Shown here: one piece after another, positions 37,844 through 45,343 of the stretch
Layout: every line of letters starts with the position of its first letter
How positions within the stretch are numbered: position 1 is the stretch's first letter
Origin: Salsipaludibacter albus
Lineage (GTDB): Bacteria > Actinomycetota > Nitriliruptoria > Nitriliruptorales > Nitriliruptoraceae
Length of the DNA: 64,000 nucleotides
Direction: 5' to 3'
Assembly (NCBI RefSeq): GCF_019798055.1
Contig: NZ_JAHOPH010000003.1
Location: 1 to 64,000, forward strand
The notes under the pieces: model-generated
The model's database searches: none
Told to the model about the DNA's origin: nothing
What the model saw: only the letters and a program-made list of their open reading frames with translations
Program-made: the position numbers and the translations under genes

Positions 37844-39348
37844 CGACCGGCGGCATGACGACCGGCCGGCGCCACGACCGTGCGCACCAGTCGGCGGCCG
37901 AGCAGCCAGCCGATCGCGCCACAGGCGACGATGCCTGCCACGGTCGCCGTGGCCAGCACCCCTGGGCTCGTGGCCCACGCCGCGGCGACGGACCAGCCCG
38001 TGGGCACGACGAGCAGGGCCGCGTCCCAGGCCGGTGGCACGAACCCCGCTGCCAGCGGGAGGTACAGCGGCAGCGTGATCGCCTTCAGGAGCGCGATGCC
38101 CTGGACGCGATCGCGGGCGACTGCCGCCAGCACCGTCATCGGGACCAGGGCGCACGTCCCCGCGACCAGCGCCGTCGACAGCGTGCCGACGATGCCCAGC
38201 GGATGCTGTCCTCCGGACAGCGGGAGCCCGATGGCGACCGCGGCGGTCGCCAGCGTCACGACGATCCCCGAGCGCACCGCCAGCAGCGTGACCAGCGACG
38301 CCCGCGTCGTGGCGACGGCCGGCAGCACCCTGGCGTCGCGGTCCTCGCAGAACGCCAGGCCGGCCACGGCGCCCAGCATGACCGGCGTGTGCACGACCAC
38401 CACGAAGGTCCGCGCGAGGTCCATCCAGGGGGTGACGTCCAGCCCGTGACGTGTGGCCAGCCACGTCGCGCCCGGTCCTCCCAGCCACCGCACCGCCAGG
38501 GCGAGCAGCGGCAGCCCGGCCAGCATCGCCAGCACCATCCCGTCGGCCAGGACCGTCTGGCGATCCACCCGCAGCGTCGAGGCGACGGCCCGTCGACGCC
38601 AGGTCGTGCCACGGACGCCCGTGGTTGTCGTGGCCCGACGTGTCCGCGCCTCGGACCGCCGCGGCGCCGCGCCCGCAGACGGGTCACCGACCGCGTCGGC
38701 CTGCCGACGGGCCAGGGCACCCAGCACCACGACCCAGGCAAGGATCCAGGCGACGGCCGTCCACGACCAGCGGCCGAGCAGCAGGTCCAGTCCCCCGGTG
38801 AACGGTGACAGGGCGAGCACCGGCGCGTCCCACAGGCCGACGCCTCGTACCAGGGCCGGCACCAGCAGCGGGACGGCGAGCAGGGGCAGGCGTGCCATCC
38901 ACGTCGTCAATGACGCCTGCCGCCCCAGCGCCACCAGCCCGAGCAGGGAGGCGAGCACGCTGACGAGGACGACAGCGACCAGCACCGGTCCGCCCCTCGA
39001 CGGGCCGGGCACCGACAGGACCACGACGGCGGCCAGCGCCGACCCGACCGCCACGACGGCGACACGGACGGCCACGGCCGTGGCGGGCGACAGCCGGGTC
39101 AGGGCGAGCGCGGACGGGATGCCGTTGCCACGCTCGACCACGGTCATCGCCGGCACCACGAACACCCCGATCGCCGCGACGTCGAGGAACAGGATCCAGC
39201 CCACCAGCGTCGGACGAACCGTGGTGGGAACGGCCAGCAACACCACGGCCCACGCCGCGGTCACGGCCGCGGTCGCCGCGACGACCCCGTGGCGTCGCTG
39301 GAGGGCCAGCTCGGTCCGCACCAGGGCAGCCGCCCGCGTGGAGGTCAC
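37798..39348 (-). CDS. ABC-2 type exporter permease, apparently two fused subunits
   Basis: 516 residues with about twelve transmembrane helices in two blocks separated by an Arg/Thr-rich linker at roughly residues 225-255. The first block (LVRTELALQRRHGVVAA, then TVRPTLVGWILFLDVAAIG) recalls mycobacterial Rv2687c and the second its partner Rv2686c, the two permeases of a fluoroquinolone exporter. The GTG at 39348 overlaps the ATPase stop (GTGA). Predicted to form the membrane part of a drug or lipid exporter with the upstream ATPase, under the TetR gene. Confidence 0.8.
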   Translation of the reverse strand: MTSTRAAALVRTELALQRRHGVVAATAAVTAAWAVVLLAVPTTVRPTLVGWILFLDVAAIGVFVVPAMTVVERGNGIPSALALTRLSPATAVAVRVAVVAVGSALAAVVVLSVPGPSRGGPVLVAVVLVSVLASLLGLVALGRQASLTTWMARLPLLAVPLLVPALVRGVGLWDAPVLALSPFTGGLDLLLGRWSWTAVAWILAWVVVLGALARRQADAVGDPSAGAAPRRSEARTRRATTTTGVRGTTWRRRAVASTLRVDRQTVLADGMVLAMLAGLPLLALAVRWLGGPGATWLATRHGLDVTPWMDLARTFVVVVHTPVMLGAVAGLAFCEDRDARVLPAVATTRASLVTLLAVRSGIVVTLATAAVAIGLPLSGGQHPLGIVGTLSTALVAGTCALVPMTVLAAVARDRVQGIALLKAITLPLYLPLAAGFVPPAWDAALLVVPTGWSVAAAWATSPGVLATATVAGIVACGAIGWLLGRRLVRTVVAPAGRHAAGRQSASRVATSWKRAP

Positions 39349-40202
39349 AGCGCCCGTCCCGTGAGGTCGACGAACACCCGGTCGAGGGTGGCCTCGTTGG
39401 TGGAGACGGACTCGACGGTGCCGGAGGCCAGCACCTCGGCCAGGCCGGGTCCGGGGTCGGGCAGTCGGTAGGTCGTCGTGGCCAGCCTGCCGTCGACCCG
39501 GTGCTCGACCTCCAGGGTCGCCTCGCCGTGCGCCCGTCGCAGGGTCCGCGGACGGTCGCAGGCCACGATGCGTCCGTCGACGACGAACGCGACCCGGTCG
39601 CACAGGGCGTCGGCCGTGGCCATGTCGTGGGTGGTGAGGACGACCGTGGCGCCCTCGTCCCGGGCGTCGCGGACCAGGTCCCGGACGGCGGCGACGTTGA
39701 CCGGGTCGAGCCCACCGGTCGGCTCGTCGAGGAACAGCAGGTCGGGTCGGTGCAGCATGGCGCGCGCGAGGTTCAGCCGGGTGCGCATCCCACGCGACCA
39801 GGTCCCCACGGGCAGGTCCGCCACGTCGGCCAGGCCGACCCGGGCGAACAGTTCGTCGAGGTCCCGTGCGGGCCGGTCGTGCAGGGCGGCGAAGTGGACC
39901 AGGTCCTCGCGCCCGGTCAGTCGGGGCCAGCCGACCGGGAGCTCGAACGACACCCCGATCCGGTCGTACAGCGCCGGGCCCCAGTCCCCGAGCGGCCGTC
40001 CGAGCACCTCGACCCGTCCCGTCCAGCCGTGGACCAGCCCGGTGAGGATCTGCTGGGTGGTGGTCTTGCCGGCGCCGCTGGGACCCAGGAGCCCGAACAC
40101 CTCGCCCTCGGCCACGGTGAAGTCCATCCCGTCGACGGCGTTGCGCGCGCGTCCCGGCCACCGGTGGGCGAGGTCGTCGACGACGATCGTCAGGCCGTCC
40201 AC
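39345..40202 (-). CDS. ABC exporter ATPase
   Basis: 285 residues: Walker A GPSGAGKTT, signature-region GTWSRGMRTRLNLARA (SRGM in place of LSGG), Walker B LLFLDEPTGGLDP and the switch His in TTHD. Closest in type to drug-export ATPases of the Rv2688c kind. The GTG at 40202 lies inside the end of tetR (13-base overlap), and its stop overlaps the permease start, so the three genes form one coupled operon. Confidence 0.9.
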   Translation of the reverse strand: MDGLTIVVDDLAHRWPGRARNAVDGMDFTVAEGEVFGLLGPSGAGKTTTQQILTGLVHGWTGRVEVLGRPLGDWGPALYDRIGVSFELPVGWPRLTGREDLVHFAALHDRPARDLDELFARVGLADVADLPVGTWSRGMRTRLNLARAMLHRPDLLFLDEPTGGLDPVNVAAVRDLVRDARDEGATVVLTTHDMATADALCDRVAFVVDGRIVACDRPRTLRRAHGEATLEVEHRVDGRLATTTYRLPDPGPGLAEVLASGTVESVSTNEATLDRVFVDLTGRAL

Positions 40203-40768
40203 GCCACGACCTCCAGGCTGGCGAACGCCGCGGTCACCACGTCGGCCAGCGACTCCCGACCGTCCTGGCGCTGCCAGGTGTCGAGCGCGGCCCGCAGCAC
40301 GCCCACGGCGACCACGGCCCACACCCGCCGTCGGGCGTCGTCGTCGCCCATCCCCGCGTCGGCGTACAGGCCGGCCAGCGCCTCCTCCATGGCCGTCGTG
40401 CCGTGGGTCGCGGCGGCACGAAGGGCGGGCTCGGCGTGGATGAGGCGGGTGCGGGCCAGGACCAGTTCCCGGTCCCGGTCGTAGACCACGTCCAGCTCCT
40501 CGACGACCCCGTCGCGCACCGCCCCCAGGGGGCCGCGGTCGCCCAGGTGGCGGGCGATGGCCGCCAGCAGTGGCGGGTCGTAGTCGTCCCACAGGACCAG
40601 CGCCTCCTTGGTCCCGAACCAGCGGTAGACCGACACCGGCGACACCCCGGCCGTGGTGGCCACCCGCTCGACGGGCACGGCGTCGAAGCCGTGGGTGGTG
40701 AACAGCTCGACCGCCTGCTGCTGCACGACCTTCATGTCCGCCAGCCGGCGCCGCGTCCGCACGTCCAT
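40190..40768 (-). CDS. TetR-family regulator of the ABC exporter
   Basis: 192 residues with a TetR DNA-binding domain (ELFTTHGFDAVPVERVATTA, then SPVSVYRWFGTKEALV). First gene of the exporter operon; the ABC ATPase start overlaps its last codons. Two direct AGTCACT repeats upstream (40818-40842) are likely its operator, so exporter and regulator are probably induced together by a drug or lipid ligand. Confidence 0.9.
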   Translation of the reverse strand: MDVRTRRRLADMKVVQQQAVELFTTHGFDAVPVERVATTAGVSPVSVYRWFGTKEALVLWDDYDPPLLAAIARHLGDRGPLGAVRDGVVEELDVVYDRDRELVLARTRLIHAEPALRAAATHGTTAMEEALAGLYADAGMGDDDARRRVWAVVAVGVLRAALDTWQRQDGRESLADVVTAAFASLEVVAWTA

Positions 40769-40817
40769 TCTTCGTCCTCGCGTCGAGTTCCTCCTTCGGG
40801 AGTGTCTCCTGTGAGAT

Positions 40818-40842
40818 AGTCACTGTCAAGAAGAAAGTCACT
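40818..40842. promoter_or_regulatory. Operator with two AGTCACT repeats
   Basis: AGTCACT occurs at 40818-40824 and 40836-40842, 18 bp apart, around a minus-strand TTGACA. It lies 50-75 bases upstream of tetR. Confidence 0.55.
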
Positions 40843-40961
40843 TTCATTATTGGGAGGTGGGTCTGCGTGCCGGCGGCCCGTTGACGGTCCGAAGCGGCGA
40901 CTCGTAGGCTCGATCGCCGGTGGGGGAGTCCCGCCGTCGTCCACCTCCAAGGACCCCAACC

Positions 40962-41729
40962 GTGTCCGACCTCGCCGCCTTCGCCGCAGGCCTCGCCGCC
41001 GGCTCCATCCGGGTCGTCGACCTGACGTCACCGCTGTCGTCCGAGACCCCGATCCTCCAGCTGCCCGAGGAGTTCGGCCAGACCGAGCGCTTCCAGTTGC
41101 ACGAGATCAGCCGCTACGACGATCGCGGTCCGGCCTGGTACTGGAACAACTTCACCACCGGCGAGCACACCGGGACCCACTTCGACGCCCCCGTCCACTG
41201 GGTCACGGGCACCGACGAGGACGTGGCGTCGGTCCCGCCCGAGCGACTGGTCGGCCCGGCGGCGGTCATCGACTGCGTCGACCGGGTGGCCGACGATCCC
41301 GACTTCCTGCTGGAGGTCGACGACATCCGGGCCTGGGAGTCCGACCACGGTGCGCTGCCGGAGGGTGGCTGGCTGCTGGTGCGCAGTGGCTGGCACGCCC
41401 ATGCCGGGTCCCAGGAGGAGTTCCTCAACGCCGACGAGGACGGCTCGCACACGCCGGGCCTGTCGCCCGAGTGCGCCCGGTGGCTGGCCGAGGAGTCGCC
41501 CGTCATCGGGCTGGGGGTGGAGACGGTCGGCACCGATGCCGGCGCCGCACCCACGTTCGACCCGATGTTCCCGTGCCACTCGCTCATGCACGGGGCCGGC
41601 AAGTACGGGCTGACCCAGCTGCGCAACCTCGACCAGCTGCCGCCGGTCGGGGCCGTGCTGGTCGCCTCGCCGCTCAAGATCGTCGGCGGGTCCGGCAGCC
41701 CCGTCCGGGTGCTCGCCTTCGTCGAATGA
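40962..41729 (+). CDS. Cyclase (kynurenine formamidase-like) family metal hydrolase
   Basis: 255 residues. The metal-binding signature HTGTHFDAPVHW is that of the cyclase/kynurenine formamidase family (HxGTHxDxPxH), and a C-terminal SLMHGAGKYGL segment completes the site. Substrate unknown. The GTG at 40962 has AAGGA upstream. Its stop overlaps the ATG of the ThDP enzyme (ATGA), so both act together. Confidence 0.85.
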   Translation: MSDLAAFAAGLAAGSIRVVDLTSPLSSETPILQLPEEFGQTERFQLHEISRYDDRGPAWYWNNFTTGEHTGTHFDAPVHWVTGTDEDVASVPPERLVGPAAVIDCVDRVADDPDFLLEVDDIRAWESDHGALPEGGWLLVRSGWHAHAGSQEEFLNADEDGSHTPGLSPECARWLAEESPVIGLGVETVGTDAGAAPTFDPMFPCHSLMHGAGKYGLTQLRNLDQLPPVGAVLVASPLKIVGGSGSPVRVLAFVE

Positions 41730-43378
41730 CGGCTCCGGGGGTGCGGGTCGTCGACGTCGTCGCGACGACGCTGGCCGACCGCGGGGTCGTCCGGGCGTTC
41801 GGCGTGGTCGGCTCGGGCAATTTCCACGTCACCAATGCCCTGCGGACCGCGGGCGTGGAGTTCGTCGCCACCCGCCACGAGTGCGGCGCGACCACGATGG
41901 CCGACGCGCACGCCCGGATCAGCCGCACCGTCACCGTGGTGACCCTCCACCAGGGCTGTGGGCTGACCAACGCCATGACCGGGCTGGCCGAGGCTGCGAA
42001 GTCCCGCACGCCGCTGGTGGTCCTGGCCGCCGAGGCCACCAACCCGCACTCGAACTTCTTCGTCGACCAGGACGCGCTCGCGACGTCGGTCGGTGCCGTG
42101 GCGATGCGGCTGGACGACCCGGCGGACGCGGCCACGACCGCGGCAGCCGCGTTCGACACGGCCCGGGACGAGCGACGCACGGTCGTCCTCAACCTCCCCC
42201 TGCCCGTCCAGGACCTGCCGGTGCCGACCGACGGGGGCGAGGCACCCGCGCGGGTGGCCCCGACCCCGCCGGAGCCGACGTCCGACCACGTCGCGGCGCT
42301 GGTCGACGAACTGGCCCGGGCCACGCGACCGGTGTTCGTGGCGGGCCGGGGCGCCCGGGACGCCGGGCCGCAGGTGGCGGCGCTGGCAGCCGACGCCGGT
42401 GCGCTGCTGGCCACCTCGGCGGTCGCCAACGGGCTGTTCCACGACGACCCGTGGGCGCTGGGCATCTCCGGGGGGTTCTCGTCGCCGACCGCGGCGGAAC
42501 TGATCCGGGACGCCGACCTGGTGGTCGGCTGGGGCTGCACCCTCAACATGTGGACGATGCGGCACGGACGACTGCTCGGACCGGGCGCCCGGGTGGTGCA
42601 GGTCGACCTCGAGGTCGACGCACTCGGCTCCCAGCGCAGCATCGACCTGGGCGTGGTGGGTGACGTCGGCGCGGTGGCCACGGCGGTCCGGCAGGCGCTG
42701 GAGGGACGACCGCGGGCCGACGCCGGGTACCGCGACGACCAGACCCGGGCCCGGCTGGACGCCGGCGTGAGGTGGCGCGACCACGACCTCGTCGACACCT
42801 CCACGACGGACCGGATCGACCCGCACGTGCTGACCATCGCGCTGGACGACCTGTTGCCGGCCGAGCGTGTCGTGGGGGTCGACTCGGGCAACTTCATGGG
42901 CCACCCCAGTGTCGACCTGTCGGTGCCCGACGAGGACGGGTTCTGCTTCACCCAGGCCTTCCAGTCGATCGGGCTCGGCCTGGCGACCACCATCGGCGCG
43001 GCACTCGCCCGGCCCGACCGGCTGGCCGTCGCCGCACTGGGTGACGGCGGGGGCCTGATGGGTGTCGCCGAGCTCGAGACGGTGGTGCGGCTGGGCCTGG
43101 ACATGGTGGTGGTGGTCTACAACGACGATGCCTACGGTGCGGAGGTCCACCACTTCGGCCCGGACGGCCACGACCTCGCCACGGTCGAGTTCCCCGACAC
43201 CGACGTCGCGGCGATCGGTCGGGGGTTCGGCTTCGAGGCGGTGACGGTGCGGTCGGTCGAGCACCTGGACGCCGTGGCCGAGTGGGTCGCCGGGCCGCGC
43301 GACCGACCACTGCTCGTGGACGCCAAGGTGGTCGCCGAGCCGTCCTGGTGGCTGGAGGAGGCGTTCCGCGGGCACTGA
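41726..43378 (+). CDS. Thiamine diphosphate-dependent enzyme (acetolactate synthase-like)
   Basis: 550 residues in three domains: pyrimidine-binding N domain with RHECGATTMADAHAR (catalytic Glu position), middle domain, and C-terminal ThDP domain with the diphosphate motif GDGGGLMG and closing YNDDAYG. It differs from true acetolactate synthase in local motifs, so the substrate is open; a role with the coupled cyclase on a 2-keto acid or a cyclic dione is an inference. Confidence 0.85.
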   Translation: MTAPGVRVVDVVATTLADRGVVRAFGVVGSGNFHVTNALRTAGVEFVATRHECGATTMADAHARISRTVTVVTLHQGCGLTNAMTGLAEAAKSRTPLVVLAAEATNPHSNFFVDQDALATSVGAVAMRLDDPADAATTAAAAFDTARDERRTVVLNLPLPVQDLPVPTDGGEAPARVAPTPPEPTSDHVAALVDELARATRPVFVAGRGARDAGPQVAALAADAGALLATSAVANGLFHDDPWALGISGGFSSPTAAELIRDADLVVGWGCTLNMWTMRHGRLLGPGARVVQVDLEVDALGSQRSIDLGVVGDVGAVATAVRQALEGRPRADAGYRDDQTRARLDAGVRWRDHDLVDTSTTDRIDPHVLTIALDDLLPAERVVGVDSGNFMGHPSVDLSVPDEDGFCFTQAFQSIGLGLATTIGAALARPDRLAVAALGDGGGLMGVAELETVVRLGLDMVVVVYNDDAYGAEVHHFGPDGHDLATVEFPDTDVAAIGRGFGFEAVTVRSVEHLDAVAEWVAGPRDRPLLVDAKVVAEPSWWLEEAFRGH

Positions 43379-43420
43379 GCAACCCTGCCCCCGAGCCCGG
43401 CCGCGTGCCGAGGAGGATGC

Positions 43421-44806
43421 GTGTCAGACGGCGAGGACCAGCCGCCCCTGGTCGAGCACCCGGCCAGGCCCCGGCCGGACGGCGAGATCCGACCGCGGGT
43501 CCCGCGGGCGCTGGTGTGGCGGGTCGGCTACGGCCGGACCGACGTCGTCCAGGACCTGATCGCCGGGACCCTGCTGGCGGTGCTGCTGATCCCGCAGGCG
43601 TTCGCCTACGCCCAGCTCGCCAACCTCCCCGCGAGCACCGGCATCGCGGCCGCCCTGGTCGCGCCGGTCGTCTACGCGCTGTTCGGCGGCAGCCGGTTCC
43701 TCGCGGTCGGCCCCGTCGCCCTGGTGTCGCTGCTGGTCGGTGAGGCGGTCGGGTCCGACGACGCGGCCACGATCGCCCTGGTGCTGGCCGCCATGATCGG
43801 TGTCGTGCTCGTCCTGCTGGGCGTGCTCCGCCTCGGGTTCGTGTTCCGGGTGTTCACCCGCCCGGTGCTGGCCGGGTTCGTGTTCGCGGCGGCGGTCGTG
43901 ATCGCGACCAGCCAGGTCGGCCACGTGCTGGGCGTCCCGGTGGAGCGTGGGGTGCCGCCGGTGGGCCAGTGGGCCGACGTCGCCGGGTCGATCGACGACT
44001 TCCGGCCGGCCTCGACGATCCTGGGCCTGGGGGTGCTTGTGCTCCTGCTCGCCCTGCCCGGCCCCCTGCGTCGGCTGCTGCACGTCCAGGACGGGGACCG
44101 GGGCTGGCGCCCCAACCTCGTCCGGGCCCTGCCACTGCTCGTGCTGCTGGCCTCCGCCGGCCTGGTCGTGCTGCTGGACCTGCAGGAGCAGGGGGTCCAG
44201 ACCCTGGGACCGGTCTCGCTGCCCAACATGGTCCCGGCACTGCCCGCGTTCGCCGAGGTGGACTGGGCCGCACTGGTCCTGCCCGCCGTCACCATCTCGC
44301 TGGTGGCGGCGGTCACGACCCTGGCCATCGCCGAGACGCTCGCGGCCCGGGACGGCAGCGAGGTCAGCACCAGCCGCGAGCTGTTCGCCCTGGGCCTGTC
44401 GAGCATGACGCTGTCGTTCACCGGCGGCTACCCGGCCGGCGGCAGCCTCAGCCGGTCGGCCGTCGTGGCCGACAGCGGGGGCCGCAGCCCGCTGGCCGCG
44501 GTCGTCGGTGCGGCCGCGCTGGCAGCGTCGGCGGTGGCACTCGGGCCCGTGCTGTCGGCCATCCCGCGGACGGCCCTGTCGGCGCTGATCATCGCCGCCG
44601 CCGTGTCGATGATCGACCGCGAGGCCGTCACCGATGCCTGGCAGCACGACCGCGCGGTCCTGGTCGTCATGGTGGTCCCGTTCGTGGTCGTGCTGGTCGC
44701 CGGCGTGCAGTTGGGACTGCTGGCCGCGCTGGTCGCCGGGCTGGCCCACCTCGCCTGGGACCAGTGGGGCCCCACCGAGGTCGCCCGCCCCGACGAGGCG
44801 TCGTGA
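43421..44806 (+). CDS. SulP-family anion transporter without STAS domain
   Basis: 461 residues with 10-12 transmembrane helices. SulP signatures are visible near the start (DLIAGTLLAVLLIPQAFAYA) and in the middle (SMTLSFTGGYPAGGSLSRS). Most family members end in a cytoplasmic STAS regulatory domain; here the protein stops 25 residues after the last helix. Transports an anion such as sulfate, bicarbonate or a carboxylate. AGGAGG precedes the GTG at 43421; the next gene overlaps by 4 bases. Confidence 0.88.
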   Translation: MSDGEDQPPLVEHPARPRPDGEIRPRVPRALVWRVGYGRTDVVQDLIAGTLLAVLLIPQAFAYAQLANLPASTGIAAALVAPVVYALFGGSRFLAVGPVALVSLLVGEAVGSDDAATIALVLAAMIGVVLVLLGVLRLGFVFRVFTRPVLAGFVFAAAVVIATSQVGHVLGVPVERGVPPVGQWADVAGSIDDFRPASTILGLGVLVLLLALPGPLRRLLHVQDGDRGWRPNLVRALPLLVLLASAGLVVLLDLQEQGVQTLGPVSLPNMVPALPAFAEVDWAALVLPAVTISLVAAVTTLAIAETLAARDGSEVSTSRELFALGLSSMTLSFTGGYPAGGSLSRSAVVADSGGRSPLAAVVGAAALAASAVALGPVLSAIPRTALSALIIAAAVSMIDREAVTDAWQHDRAVLVVMVVPFVVVLVAGVQLGLLAALVAGLAHLAWDQWGPTEVARPDEAS

Positions 44807-45312
44807 CCGTCACGGTCGCCCCGGTCGCGCCGGACGACGACGACACCATCGCGATCGTGGCCACGGGCATGCGCGCGACGCTGGTCGAGGTGCTCGGCGC
44901 CGAGCGGGGCGCGGCGATGTACGACATGGACTGGCTGCGTGACCGGGTCCGGGCCCACCTCGACCCGGCGCGGCTCGACGGCCGGGTGTTCGTCGCCCGG
45001 GACCCCAGCGGCGAGGTGGTCGGCCACGCGATGGTCCGGGTCGACCACGACGACCGGGACGAGGTGGGACTGTTCTCGACGACCTGGGTCGTGCCCGCGT
45101 GGCGTCGCCGGGGCGTGGCCGACCTGCTCGTCGACCACGGTGAGGCCTGGATGCGCGACCGGGGTCGGGACGTGGCGGTGACCTTCACGCACCCGGACAA
45201 CGATGCCCTGGTGACGCTGTTCGGCCGCCGCGGGTACGTCCTCACCCCGGTGGACGACGACTTCGTCCGTCTCCGGCGACGACTGGCCGAACCGGGGGAG
45301 GCCGACCACTAG
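44803..45312 (+). CDS. GNAT-family N-acetyltransferase
   Basis: 169 residues. The acetyl-CoA loop is VVPAWRRRGVADLLVDHGEA and a TFTHPDNDALVTLFGRRGYV segment matches the end of the fold. The GTG at 44803 overlaps the SulP stop (GTGA). Substrate unknown. Confidence 0.85.
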   Translation: MTVTVAPVAPDDDDTIAIVATGMRATLVEVLGAERGAAMYDMDWLRDRVRAHLDPARLDGRVFVARDPSGEVVGHAMVRVDHDDRDEVGLFSTTWVVPAWRRRGVADLLVDHGEAWMRDRGRDVAVTFTHPDNDALVTLFGRRGYVLTPVDDDFVRLRRRLAEPGEADH

Positions 45313-45343
45313 GTTCGAAGGAGACCCCGGCATCGGACCGCTC

